A stretch of DNA of 51,356 nt from Deltaproteobacteria bacterium (lineage in GTDB: Bacteria > Myxococcota_A > UBA796 > GCA-2862545). The DNA lies in the NCBI GenBank assembly GCA_007693595.1, contig REDI01000022.1, positions 1-51,356 on the forward strand, read 5' to 3'. Shown here piece by piece: positions 35,980 through 44,542 of the stretch. A model generated the notes under the pieces. That model was not told the DNA's origin. It made no database searches and saw only the letters and a list, made by a program, of their open reading frames with translations. Position 1 is the first letter of the stretch; every line of letters begins with the position of its first letter. The translations under genes and the position numbers were made by a program.

Positions 35980-38900
35980 GCGCGCCTCGCGATCCACCAC
36001 ACCAGGCGGAATACGGCGGGCACGACGAAGAGCGTGAGGGCGGTCGATAGGGCCAGGCCCCCGAGCACGATGGCCCCGACACCCCGGTACAGCTCCGAGC
36101 CCGAGCCCGGGAAGAGCACCAGCGGAAGCAGCCCAGCGAGCGAGGTCATCGCACTCATCGCGATCGGACGGGCTCGACGCTCGACCGCATCGGCCAAGGC
36201 GTCGGTCACGAGTGCCCCTTCGCGCAGCCGCGACAAGGCGACATCGACGACCAGGATCGCGTTATTGACCACCACCCCGATGAGGATGATGAAGCCCATC
36301 GCCGTGAGCAGATCGAAGGCCTGGGGCGCGAGGAGCAGGTCGACGAGCCGCAGCCCGATCACGCCCCCCGCCGCCGCCAGCGGCACCGTCACCAAGACGA
36401 CGATCGGTGCCAGAAAGTCTTCGTACAGCGCGGACAGCAGCAAGAAGCTGATCAGCATGGCGAGCATGAGCACCTGACCGAGCCGGGTCTGCGCCTCGAC
36501 CAGCTTGTCGGCCGCACCTGCATACGAGATCCGCACGCCCGGCGACAGCCCGGCGTCGACCATCGGCGCGACGATGCGATCTTGCAAGCGCTCGAGGGTG
36601 GCTTCGAGGGGAAGGTCGTCGGGGGGACTGAGCTGAAGGGTGATGCCCTGGCGCCGCTCCAGCCTTCGGATCTTGGTCGGTCCTACCGTCTCGACCACGT
36701 CCGCCAGCGAGGACAGCGGCACCACCCCACCCAAGGGCGTCGCGACGGACGCGTTCTCGAGGGCCTCCTTGCTCGTGGGCGCGACCCCCACCGGCCGGAT
36801 CGTCACATCGAGCTTTCGACGACCCGGCCGGGCCAGCTCTCCGACGATCCGACCATCGACCAGCGCGTCGACGACAAGGCCGATCTCTTCGCCGGTGAGG
36901 CCCAAGCGCAGCGCGTCCTCGCGTCGCGGAAAGACCTGCAACTCCGGCCCACCGAGATCGAGAGAGGGGAGCGGCTGGACCTGAGAGCCGGGGATGACCT
37001 CAGCGATCTGCCCCATCATCTCGCGACCGACCGAGAGCAGCTCCACGAGATCCGGGCCGGTGATGTCGATGTCGATGGCGCGGCTCGATCCCAGGCCTCG
37101 GGCGAACAGCCCCGCCTGGTTGGCGACCCCGAAGAGCCCCGGGTGCCGCCGTTGCTCCTGCCGGTAGCGCGCGACCAGCTCGCCGATACGGGAGCCGTCG
37201 ACGGCGCCGCCGCCCATGAAGGCCTGCTCCGGACGCGCGACGAAGAAGCTGCGCTCGATGCGGGGCACGCCGTCGACCTCGTCGAGGCGGTGCCGGTCGA
37301 TGCTCTCTTGGAAGGCGGCACCCACGCGCTTCATCTCGTCCATGGAGTAGCCCGGTGGCGGGATCATGACGCCGAAGAGGAAGTTCCGGTTCCCTTCGGG
37401 CAGGTATTCCATGGAGGGGAGCAAGGCCCAGCCAACCCCGGCGAGGCCCGCAGGCACGAGCAGCGAGATCAGCAGAGCCACAGGGACGCTCTCGACGATC
37501 CGGCGGACCCCCCAGACGACCGCGGCGCGCAGCCGGCCTCCAAGCCGCCCCACCCCCCCGGTGGCCTGGGACCCCTGCCGGAGTAGGCGTGCCGAAAAGC
37601 TGGGGATGACGAGCACCGAGACCCCCAGCGAGAGCACGACCGCGAAGCTGATCGCCACCGCCACGTCGCGCAAGAGCTCTCCGACCTCGTCCTGCCAGGT
37701 GATGATCGGGATGAAGACCGCCGCCGTCGTGACCGTCGAAGCCAGGATCGCTCCCCAGACCTCGCGCACACCGATCAGAGCTGCCTCGGCCGCCGAGCTC
37801 GCGCGGGCGCGCCACGAGTCGATGTTCTCGAGCACGACGATGGCGTTGTCGACCACCATCCCGACCGCGAAGGCGATCCCCGCCAGGCTCACGACGTTTA
37901 CGGAGCGGCCGAGCAGCGCCATCCCCAGCGCCGTGCCGATGACGCACACCGGGATCGAGACGCTCACCACCCCCGCGGCGGGGATGGAGCGCAGGAAGAG
38001 CCAGAGTACGAGGGCCGCCAGGACTGCACCGATCAGCAAGTTCTGTCGAACGAGGGCCAGGGCCCCGTAGATGTAGTCGGTCTGATCGTTGACGATCCGC
38101 AGCTCCAGCCCCTCGGCGTCGAGGAGGTCCCGCTGCACCTCGGCCACCCCCTCCCGGATCATCTCGGTGGTCTCGAGCACGTTGGAGCCCGCCTCGCGAC
38201 GAAAGAGGACGGCGAGGGCCTCACGGTCGTTTCCGTAGACGTAGGCACGCTGGATCCGAAGACCGACCGAGACCTTGGCGACGTCGCCCAGCCGCACCGC
38301 CCCGGCGGATCCCTCCGCGGGCCGAACCACGATGTCTTCGAGATCCTCGACGTTGGGCGGCCGGGCCATGGTGCGCACGATGTAGCGACGCTTGCCCATG
38401 TCGATCTCGCCGCCGGTCAGATCGCGCAGCTCGGCCCTCACCGCAGCCGCCACCTGGGTGAGGGGCAAGCCGCGAGCGGCGAGCTGATCGGGCTCGAACG
38501 AGACGACGACCTCGGAGTCTCGCCCGCCGAAGAGGTCGATGCTCGCGACCCCTGGGATCCGCTCGAGCGGGGGAAGGACCTCTTCTTCGACCCAGGTTCG
38601 GTAGTGCCCGACGTCGTCGCCGGACGGGCTCTGCAGCAGCACCACCGCGAGCGGCGGACCCGCGGCGTTGCCGGTCGAGACGATGGGCTCGTCGGAGTTC
38701 TCGGGGTAAGAAGGGACCTGGGTGAGCAGGTTCGTGATGCGAGAGAGGGCCTCGTCGAGGTTAGTCCCCACCTTCATCTCAAGGGTGATCTGCCCCTGAT
38801 CCGAGGTCGCCTCGCTCGTCATGCGGGTGAGACCCTGCAAGGTCTTGAGGGCTTCTTCTTGGGGCTCGAGGAGCTCCTGCTCGACCTCGGCGGGCGCAGC

Positions 38901-39110
38901 ACCCGGCCAGCGGGTCGTGACCGTCAGCGTCGGGATCTCGATGTCGGGCGTGAGCTGAATCGGGAGCGCGAAGAGCGAGAACAGGCCAAAGAGGACGATC
39001 AGGATCACCCCGACGAGCACACCCACCGGACGCCGAATGGCTAAGGCGAGCAACCCGGAGGCGCTCTCGGTCGGCGCCTCCGGGCGCGCCGGCTCCTGGG
39101 GCTCGCTCAC
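35976..39110 (-). CDS. RND-family efflux permease
   Basis: 1044 aa, normal RND length. The N-terminal helix is followed by LPIQLTPDIEIPTLTV. TM4 carries GMVVDNAIVVLEN near 415 and TM10 carries GVVVNNAILVVDV near 947. The Lys of the AcrB relay is not at the TM10 motif, as in the fused pump. The start is GTG 39110, overlapping the MFP stop (GTGA) with GGAGGAGG just upstream; a longer frame runs through the MFP gene and is rejected. The substrate is unknown; metal-type HME signatures were not seen, so a drug/lipid-type (HAE-like) pump is favoured. Confidence 0.95.
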   Translation of the reverse strand: MSEPQEPARPEAPTESASGLLALAIRRPVGVLVGVILIVLFGLFSLFALPIQLTPDIEIPTLTVTTRWPGAAPAEVEQELLEPQEEALKTLQGLTRMTSEATSDQGQITLEMKVGTNLDEALSRITNLLTQVPSYPENSDEPIVSTGNAAGPPLAVVLLQSPSGDDVGHYRTWVEEEVLPPLERIPGVASIDLFGGRDSEVVVSFEPDQLAARGLPLTQVAAAVRAELRDLTGGEIDMGKRRYIVRTMARPPNVEDLEDIVVRPAEGSAGAVRLGDVAKVSVGLRIQRAYVYGNDREALAVLFRREAGSNVLETTEMIREGVAEVQRDLLDAEGLELRIVNDQTDYIYGALALVRQNLLIGAVLAALVLWLFLRSIPAAGVVSVSIPVCVIGTALGMALLGRSVNVVSLAGIAFAVGMVVDNAIVVLENIDSWRARASSAAEAALIGVREVWGAILASTVTTAAVFIPIITWQDEVGELLRDVAVAISFAVVLSLGVSVLVIPSFSARLLRQGSQATGGVGRLGGRLRAAVVWGVRRIVESVPVALLISLLVPAGLAGVGWALLPSMEYLPEGNRNFLFGVMIPPPGYSMDEMKRVGAAFQESIDRHRLDEVDGVPRIERSFFVARPEQAFMGGGAVDGSRIGELVARYRQEQRRHPGLFGVANQAGLFARGLGSSRAIDIDITGPDLVELLSVGREMMGQIAEVIPGSQVQPLPSLDLGGPELQVFPRREDALRLGLTGEEIGLVVDALVDGRIVGELARPGRRKLDVTIRPVGVAPTSKEALENASVATPLGGVVPLSSLADVVETVGPTKIRRLERRQGITLQLSPPDDLPLEATLERLQDRIVAPMVDAGLSPGVRISYAGAADKLVEAQTRLGQVLMLAMLISFLLLSALYEDFLAPIVVLVTVPLAAAGGVIGLRLVDLLLAPQAFDLLTAMGFIILIGVVVNNAILVVDVALSRLREGALVTDALADAVERRARPIAMSAMTSLAGLLPLVLFPGSGSELYRGVGAIVLGGLALSTALTLFVVPAVFRLVWWIARRA

Positions 39111-40171
39111 CCCTCCTCCCGGCGGCGGTCGATCTCGACGGCTTGGCCGGTGCGGAGGCGCTCGTTGCCTCGCGTGACGACCACATCCCCTGGGGCGAGG
39201 GGGCGCACGAGGGCGTCGTCGCCCGCGGTGGCGACGACGTCGACCTGGACCGACTGCGCCTTGCCGTCCACGACCTTGACGACGCGCGTGCCCGCCGCGC
39301 CGAGCACCAGGGCATCGCGCGGGATGCGTGCCGCCTCCTCGTCGCGTCGGACCACATCGAAGTCGACGGTGACCGACAGCCCTGGCACGATCCACTCGGG
39401 GACCGGCTCGAGAGGCTCGAGTCGGACCACCGCCGTGCGGCTCGTGCGCTCGAGGCTGGAGGCGATGCCCACCACCTCGGCGTCGGCGCGCTCGGACCCG
39501 AAGCGGAGTCGCGCGCGATCACCCTTGGAGAGCTGCCGCGCCAAGGCGCGCGGGGCATCGACCCGCAGATCGAGGGCGCCGAGGTTCACCAGCTCAAGGA
39601 CGGGCTGTCCGGGCTCTACCCAGTCCCCAACACTCGCCAGGAGCGCGACGACCTCACCGTCGAAGGGGGCGCGGAGACGGTGCCGATCGAGCAGAACGCG
39701 GGCCTCGCGCGCGGCGGCCTGGAGCCGACCCACCCGCGCCCGCAGGGACTCGGCCTCAGTGCGCGCAAGGTCGAGCTCCGATGCGGACAGCACCCCCTCG
39801 GCGACCCTGGAGAGGCGCTCCACCTCCCGCTCGGCCCGCCCGGCGGAGACCTCGGCCTCTCGGGCCTCGGAGGTCGCGACGGCGAGTCGGGCAGCAGCGG
39901 GCTGTGGATCGACGGCGAGCAGCAGATCCCCACGCTGCACGGATGCCCCCTCACGCAGGGCGAGCTCGGTGATCGGACCGCTCGCCGCAGCCGCGAGCAC
40001 CGAGCGCTCGAAGGCCCGCACCTCGGCCGGCAAGGACCACTCATCGTCGAGGACCCCTTCGCGCGCCTCCGCGACCTCGACGAGGGCGGGCGAGGGACCG
40101 GAAGAGCCTCGCTCCTCGTCGACCCAGAGGAGGCCACAGCCCATGCACAGAGTCGGCAGCAGGAAGCGCAT
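39107..40171 (-). CDS. RND periplasmic adaptor (MFP/HlyD family)
   Basis: 354 aa. The N-terminus MRFLLPTLCMGCGLL contains a possible lipobox (CMGC). The lipoyl half-motifs ASGPITELALREGASVQRGD and LRAPFDGEVVALLASVGDWV flank a helical hairpin; barrel and membrane-proximal domains follow (PVPEWIVPGLSVTVDFD). It is the first gene of the second RND operon, followed with overlap by the permease gene. No good ribosome binding site precedes the ATG. Confidence 0.92.
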   Translation of the reverse strand: MRFLLPTLCMGCGLLWVDEERGSSGPSPALVEVAEAREGVLDDEWSLPAEVRAFERSVLAAAASGPITELALREGASVQRGDLLLAVDPQPAAARLAVATSEAREAEVSAGRAEREVERLSRVAEGVLSASELDLARTEAESLRARVGRLQAAAREARVLLDRHRLRAPFDGEVVALLASVGDWVEPGQPVLELVNLGALDLRVDAPRALARQLSKGDRARLRFGSERADAEVVGIASSLERTSRTAVVRLEPLEPVPEWIVPGLSVTVDFDVVRRDEEAARIPRDALVLGAAGTRVVKVVDGKAQSVQVDVVATAGDDALVRPLAPGDVVVTRGNERLRTGQAVEIDRRREEG

Positions 40172-40321
40172 CGCGCCGACCTAACCCTCCCCCTCACGAC
40201 GTCGACCTTAGGCGACGGGTCGTGACGCCGCGAGGTCAGGGCCGTTGAACTCGCTACCACGAGACAGGCTTAGACTTGGCGATCGGGTCGAGCCGGTGGC
40301 AGATAGAGACTGGAGGTAGAC

Positions 40322-40921
40322 GTGGACCGTCGTCGCTTCATCATGACCACAGCCGCGGCTGCGCTGCTCATCGGCTGCGCCGAGACCGGGTGGGCCGTCG
40401 CGCCCCCCAAAGCTCCCTTCCGCTCTTCACGAAAGGACGCGGTGAAGATCTCGGAGGAGCGCTGGAAGGAGGCCCTGGACCCGCTCAGCTTCTACGTGCT
40501 TCGCCAGGGCGGCACCGAGCGGGCCTTCACCAGCCCGCTCAACCGCAACAAGGCGGACGGCGTCTACCTCTGCGCAGGGTGCGGACTGCCGCTCTTCGAC
40601 AGCCGGGCCAAGTTCGACAGCGGGACCGGCTGGCCCTCCTTCTTCCAGCCCATCGCCAAGAACCGTGTCCTCGACCGCCCCGACGACAGCATGGGCATGC
40701 GCCGCACCGAGAACGTCTGCGCCCGCTGCGGGGGGCACCTGGGCCACGTCTTCAACGACGGCCCCCGCCCCACAGGGCTCCGCTACTGCATGAACGGCGC
40801 GGCGCTCGCCTTCCTGGAGCGGCGACGCGTCTCGGAGCTCGGCGATCCACCCAAGGTCTTCCTCGGAGCGCGTCTGCCATCCTCAAAGGCCGAACCCCGA
40901 ACCCCTGGAGCCCGACCATGA
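40322..40921 (+). CDS. msrB: Exported peptide-methionine (R)-S-oxide reductase
   Basis: 199 aa. Repairs methionine-R-sulfoxide in proteins. The N-terminus MDRRRFIMTTAAAALLIGC has an RR start and lipobox LIGC, suggesting a lipoprotein, possibly exported by Tat. Zinc ligands CAGC and CARC and the catalytic block RYCMNGAALAF (Cys 156) are present, as is TGWPSFFQP. The start is GTG 40322 with GGAGG seven bases upstream. Its TGA overlaps the ATG of msrA. Confidence 0.95.
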   Translation: MDRRRFIMTTAAAALLIGCAETGWAVAPPKAPFRSSRKDAVKISEERWKEALDPLSFYVLRQGGTERAFTSPLNRNKADGVYLCAGCGLPLFDSRAKFDSGTGWPSFFQPIAKNRVLDRPDDSMGMRRTENVCARCGGHLGHVFNDGPRPTGLRYCMNGAALAFLERRRVSELGDPPKVFLGARLPSSKAEPRTPGARP

Positions 40922-41571
40922 TCCGAGCCCTCCCCCTCCTCGGCCTCCTCTTCGCATGTTCCCCCTCTATCGCTGCCGATGGAAGCCAGCCCTCACACCC
41001 CGCTCCCCCCGCTGCCAAGGGTCAGGGCGTAGCCATCTTCGCCACCGGCTGCTTCTGGTGCTCCGAGTATGACTTCGAGCAGGTCCCTGGCGTCATCGAC
41101 GCGGTCAGCGGCTACGCGGCGGGCCGAACCAAGCGTCCCACGTACAAGCAGGTCACCACCGGCTCGACCGGCCACACCGAAGCCATCCGAGTGATCTACG
41201 ATCCCGCCAAGGTGAGCTACGGCGACCTGCTCGAACACTTCTGGCGGACCGTCGATCCCTTCGACGATGGCGGGCAGTTCTGCGACCGGGGGTCCCAGTA
41301 CCGCGGAGCCGTCCTTCCGCTCGACCCTAGCCAGCGCGCGCAGGCCCAAGACAGCCTTCGGAAGATGGAGCGGGTGTTCGGCAAGAAGATCAAGGTCAAG
41401 ATCGAGGACCCTGGGATCTTCTGGGTGGCCGAAGACTATCATCAGGACTTCTACAAAAAGAACCCCGCCCACTACAAGCGCTATCGCTGGGGTTGCGGCC
41501 GCGATCAGCGCGTGCAGACCATCTGGTCGCAGGTGCCCGACCGCCGGCGGGGCGAGCTTCGGACCCCTTGA
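40918..41571 (+). CDS. msrA: Exported peptide-methionine (S)-S-oxide reductase
   Basis: 217 aa. Reduces methionine-S-sulfoxide. The catalytic motif GCFWC is at 44-48 (Cys 45), followed by SGYAAG, TGHTEAIRVIYDP and a C-terminal YKRYRWGCGRDQRV carrying another Cys for resolving. The N-terminus MIRALPLLGLLFAC ends in a lipobox (LFAC), so it should be an envelope lipoprotein like its partner MsrB. The ATG at 40918 overlaps the msrB stop. Confidence 0.95.
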   Translation: MIRALPLLGLLFACSPSIAADGSQPSHPAPPAAKGQGVAIFATGCFWCSEYDFEQVPGVIDAVSGYAAGRTKRPTYKQVTTGSTGHTEAIRVIYDPAKVSYGDLLEHFWRTVDPFDDGGQFCDRGSQYRGAVLPLDPSQRAQAQDSLRKMERVFGKKIKVKIEDPGIFWVAEDYHQDFYKKNPAHYKRYRWGCGRDQRVQTIWSQVPDRRRGELRTP

Positions 41572-41593
41572 CACAGCCTGTCTGAGCGCCTAA

Positions 41594-41606
41594 GAGCCTC
41601 CGGCTC
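41594..41606 (+). terminator. Small hairpin after msrA
   Basis: GAGCC-TCC-GGCTC forms a five-base-pair stem 23 bases after the msrA stop, without a T-run. It could be a weak terminator or part of the rplU leader. Confidence 0.25.
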
Positions 41607-41622
41607 GCGACGGGCTTGAAGC

Positions 41623-41638
41623 GTGCACCCACGTGCAC
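41623..41638. repeat. Paired GTGCAC sites upstream of rplU
   Basis: Two copies of the self-complementary hexamer GTGCAC, ten bases apart, lie in the 94-base leader before rplU, about 28 bases before its start codon. They could pair with each other in mRNA or bind a regulator. Chance is possible. Confidence 0.35.
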
Positions 41639-41665
41639 CGCCTTGAACGCGGTTCGGAGGAATCC

Positions 41666-41977
41666 ATGTACGCTGTCATTCACACCAGCGGTCGTCAATA
41701 CAAGGTCGCCGTCGGCGACCAGATCGACATCGACCGCATCGGCGCCGACCAAGGCGCCGACATCACCCTGGACCAGGTGCTGCTCATCGGCGGCGAGGGC
41801 GTCAAGATCGGCACCCCAACCCTCGAAGGCGCCACCGTCTCCGCGAAGGTCATCGAGCACTACCTCGACGCCAAGCGGCTCACCCGCAAGTATCGCCGCC
41901 GTCAGCGCACCCGCCGCAAGGTCGGGTACCGCCCGGCGAAGACCCGCATCGAGATCACCGCAATCCAAGGGGGCTAG
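41666..41977 (+). CDS. rplU: 50S ribosomal protein L21
   Basis: 103 aa, normal length. [20 protein letters not shown] and the basic C-terminal [19 protein letters not shown] are typical of bL21, which binds 23S rRNA. The start is ATG 41666, with GGAGG five bases upstream; an earlier in-frame ATG is rejected. It heads the usual rplU-rpmA-obg cluster. Confidence 0.97.
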   Translation: MYAVIHTSGRQYKVAVGDQIDIDRIGADQGADITLDQVLLIGGEGVKIGTPTLEGATVSAKVIEHYLDAKRLTRKYRRRQRTRRKVGYRPAKTRIEITAIQGG

Positions 41978-41981
41978 ACCC

Positions 41982-42254
41982 ATGGCACATAAAAAGGGAC
42001 AGGGCAGTTCGCGCAACGGGCGCGACTCCAATCCGCAGTACCGCGGAGTCAAGCTCTACGACGGTCAGGTCTGCAGCGCCGGATCCATCCTCGTGCGTCA
42101 GCTCGGCACCCGCTTCCACCCCGGCACCAACGTCGGCGCCGGCCGCGACTGGACGCTCTTCAGCAAGATCGACGGTGTGGTCCGCTTCGAGACCCGCAAC
42201 CGCCGCAAGCAGATCAGCGTCTACCCGGTCGAGACCTCCGAAGCCGCCAAGTAG
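41982..42254 (+). CDS. rpmA: 50S ribosomal protein L27
   Basis: 90 aa. [20 protein letters not shown] is the bL27 N-terminus that reaches into the peptidyl transferase centre; no cleavable Firmicutes-type extension is present. [19 protein letters not shown] follows. It lies four bases after rplU, with AGGGGG upstream as ribosome binding site. Confidence 0.97.
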   Translation: MAHKKGQGSSRNGRDSNPQYRGVKLYDGQVCSAGSILVRQLGTRFHPGTNVGAGRDWTLFSKIDGVVRFETRNRRKQISVYPVETSEAAK

Positions 42255-42311
42255 GCCCGCGCGCTGGGTGCCGCCCTCTCGCGGCGCCCCGCTGAACGAG
42301 ACCCCTCCGCC

Positions 42312-43436
42312 ATGCGCTTCGTCGACGAGGTCCGGATCACCATCGCCTCAGGGAACGGGGGCGATGGCTGCGTCTCGTTTCTCCGCGAGCGCTTCCGTCC
42401 CCGTGGAGGCCCCGATGGGGGCAACGGCGGCCGAGGCGGAAGCGTCATCCTCGAGGCGACCCGCCAGCGGAACACGCTGGTCGACCTGCGCTGGAACAAG
42501 GTCTATCGCGCCCCGAGCGGCACGAACGGGCAAGGTCGAGGCATGACCGGGGCTTCGGGCGAGGATCTGGTGATCCCCGTCCCGGTGGGCACGCAGGTGC
42601 ACAGCGTCGCGCACGGCGATCTGCTGGCCGATCTGGCGGCCGAGGGCGACCGCTTCGAGGTCCCCGGCGGGCGCGGCGGGCGTGGCAACGCCACCTTCAA
42701 GACCTCTACCCGACGCACTCCGCGCTTCGCGACCGAGGGCCGCCCGGGGGTCGAGGTCGAGCTCCTGCTGGAGCTCAAGCTGATCGCCGACATCGGCCTG
42801 CTAGGCTTTCCCAACGCGGGCAAGTCCACTCTGATCAGCCGGATCAGCGCGGCGAAGCCAAAGATCGCAAGCTACCCGTTCACGACACTGGTGCCGAACC
42901 TCGGCGTGGTGCGGCTGAGCGACGGCAAGAGCTTCGTTGTGGCTGACATCCCCGGTCTGATCGAGGGTGCTGCCGAGGGGGTCGGGCTGGGCCACCGCTT
43001 CCTGAAGCATGTCGAGCGCTGCGCCGGATACCTGCACCTGATCTCCCTCGATGAACACGAAGCCACCTCCCCCCTCGAGCGCTTCCGTGCGCTCAACGAA
43101 GAGCTACGCCGCTACGACGAGTCCCTCTCCGACCGTCCCCAGATCGTGGTGCTCAGCAAGACCGACCTCCTCCCTCCCGATCAGGTCGAGCGGATCCGCG
43201 CTGAGCTCGAGCGCGAGCTGGGGACCCGTGTGTTCGCGCTGTCGGCTGTGAGCGGAGATGGCCTGCGCGAGCTCATCGGTGCCACCTGGACCCTGGTCAG
43301 TCGGGTTCGACATGAGGCGCCCCCCGAGGCCCTGAGCACCCCTCGAAGCCCGCTGCTCCACCTCCACCGTCGCTCCGACGAGGCCAACGAGGGTTGGGAG
43401 GACGACTCCGATCCCTGGCTCGACGACGAAGAGTGA
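42312..43436 (+). CDS. obg: GTPase Obg/CgtA
   Basis: 374 aa GTPase involved in 50S ribosome assembly and stress response. The glycine-rich Obg fold is clear (FRPRGGPDGGNGGRGGS). G1 GFPNAGKST near 165-173, G3 DIPGLIEGAAEGVGLG, G4 LSKTD and G5 SAVSG are present. The C-terminus is an acidic tail (DEANEGWEDDSDPWLDDEE), as in many Obg proteins. It is downstream of rpmA in the usual order. Confidence 0.97.
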   Translation: MRFVDEVRITIASGNGGDGCVSFLRERFRPRGGPDGGNGGRGGSVILEATRQRNTLVDLRWNKVYRAPSGTNGQGRGMTGASGEDLVIPVPVGTQVHSVAHGDLLADLAAEGDRFEVPGGRGGRGNATFKTSTRRTPRFATEGRPGVEVELLLELKLIADIGLLGFPNAGKSTLISRISAAKPKIASYPFTTLVPNLGVVRLSDGKSFVVADIPGLIEGAAEGVGLGHRFLKHVERCAGYLHLISLDEHEATSPLERFRALNEELRRYDESLSDRPQIVVLSKTDLLPPDQVERIRAELERELGTRVFALSAVSGDGLRELIGATWTLVSRVRHEAPPEALSTPRSPLLHLHRRSDEANEGWEDDSDPWLDDEE

Positions 43437-43472
43437 CCCTGAGGCGCGATTCGTCACGAGGTGTCCGCAAGC

Positions 43473-43502
43473 TTGTGCATCGCATGGCGCTGGCGCTAAG
43501 AT
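43473..43502 (+). promoter_or_regulatory. Possible promoter of the small secreted protein gene
   Basis: TTGTGC (43473-43478) and TAAGAT (43497-43502) are separated by 18 bases, about 50 bases before the ATG at 43554. Confidence 0.35.
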
Positions 43503-43553
43503 TGCCCCGTGGAAACACGACCTACACGCCACCGCTGCCCCGGAGACCCCCTC

Positions 43554-43991
43554 ATGTGGAAAATCGCCTTTCTTACCGTCGGACTCGTCCTCCCCTCCGT
43601 CGCGCTCGCGTGTGGCGGAAGCAAGAAAGCCGCCGCTGACGACGACAGCCCCAAGCACGCCAAGGTGACCGAGACCGCCGACAGCAAGGACCTCGTCGGC
43701 AAGAACTGCTCCTACACCACAGGCAAGATGGCCCAGCGCATCCTCGCCGAAGGCTCCGACTGGACCTTCACCGGGTCCCTGGCTTCCACCAGCGAAGACC
43801 TCTCGAGCCGCGTGGCCGCTCCCTTCGCGGTGGGCCCCGAAGGGGCGGAGCGCATCGTCGCGAACGAGGTCCTCGAGGACCTGACCAAGCGCGGTGCCCA
43901 CAACAACCGGGTCAGCCTCACCGGCAAGAAGCTGGTGGTCGGCGACGTGACCTACATCGTGCTGACCGAGTTCGGTCAGGCCAATAGCTGA
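43554..43991 (+). CDS. Small exported protein of unknown function
   Basis: 145 aa. The signal peptide MWKIAFLTVGLVLPSVALA is followed by Cys, so it is either a lipoprotein with a poor lipobox or a signal-peptidase I substrate. The mature part is Asp/Lys-rich at first, then forms a compact domain (NCSYTTGKMAQRILAEGSDW; LVVGDVTYIVLTEFG). Not recognised as a family. GGAG lies eight bases before the ATG at 43554. It has its own possible promoter and a strong terminator, so it is probably monocistronic. Confidence 0.8.
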   Translation: MWKIAFLTVGLVLPSVALACGGSKKAAADDDSPKHAKVTETADSKDLVGKNCSYTTGKMAQRILAEGSDWTFTGSLASTSEDLSSRVAAPFAVGPEGAERIVANEVLEDLTKRGAHNNRVSLTGKKLVVGDVTYIVLTEFGQANS

Positions 43992-44012
43992 TCCCAACGC
44001 CAGCGCACGATC

Positions 44013-44043
44013 GAGCCTCGTCCAAGGTCGGACGGGGCTCTTT
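44013..44043 (+). terminator. Rho-independent-type terminator
   Basis: GAGCCTCGTCC (44013-44023) pairs with GGACGGGGCTC (44030-44040) over 11 positions with a single G-T wobble; the loop is six bases and TTT follows. It lies 22 bases after the stop of the small exported protein gene. Confidence 0.8.
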
Positions 44044-44116
44044 CGTCACCGGGCTGCGGATCGCGCTTGCCTATGGGCGACTTGGACGCCAGAATAGGGT
44101 AAGGCACGCAGCCCAG

Positions 44117-44123
44117 CGGAGGA
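44117..44123 (+). promoter_or_regulatory. Shine-Dalgarno sequence deciding the rsfS start
   Basis: CGGAGGA at 44117-44123 is placed at ideal distance (seven bases) from ATC 44131 and fixes the likely start of rsfS despite the absence of a standard start codon. Confidence 0.7.
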
Positions 44124-44130
44124 CTTAGCC

Positions 44131-44535
44131 ATCACCGACGAGACCATTGAGCAGCTTGCGCGCGACCTAGCCGCCGCTGCCCTCAAAAAGAAGGGAACCG
44201 ACGTCGCGATCCTCGACCTGCGAGAGCTGGCCGACTTCGCCGACTTCTTCATCATCATCACCGCGAGCAATCCCCGACAGGTGCGCGCGATCTCCGACGC
44301 GCTCCGACTCGAAGCGCGCGAGCGGCACGGGGTGAGCCCCGTCGGCACCGAAGGCCAGGAAGCGGCGCGCTGGGTCCTCACCGACTTCGGTGACGTGGTC
44401 GCACATGTCTTCGAAAAAGACATGCGGGGTTTCTACGACCTCGACGGCCTCTGGGACGAAGCCCCCCGGCTGAGCCTGCCCGAGGTCGAGGTCGAGTCCG
44501 ACGACCTGCCCGAGCCCTTCTTCACCCTCGGGTGA
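44131..44535 (+). CDS. rsfS: Ribosomal silencing factor RsfS, apparent ATC start
   Basis: About 134 aa. Binds L14 on the 50S subunit and blocks joining with 30S. The whole RsfS fold is encoded in frame: ILDLRELADFADFFIIITAS, RQVRAISDAL, GVSPVGTEGQEAARWVLTDF and GDVVAHVFEKDMRGFYDLDG. Upstream of GTG 44281 there is no in-frame ATG, GTG or TTG back to a stop at 44095, yet the conserved N-terminal half lies there. ATC at 44131 stands exactly seven bases after GGAGG (44119-44123); ATT 44146 is a second choice. A noncanonical start, or a sequence error of ATG to ATC, is the best explanation. rlmH follows after seven bases. Confidence 0.85.
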   Translation: MTDETIEQLARDLAAAALKKKGTDVAILDLRELADFADFFIIITASNPRQVRAISDALRLEARERHGVSPVGTEGQEAARWVLTDFGDVVAHVFEKDMRGFYDLDGLWDEAPRLSLPEVEVESDDLPEPFFTLG

Positions 44536-44542
44536 CCGGGGC

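Noticed and set aside
44281-44535. GTG 44281 as start of rsfS
   Set aside because: It would remove the conserved N-terminal half of RsfS that is encoded in frame just upstream and leave the strong GGAGG at 44119 unused.
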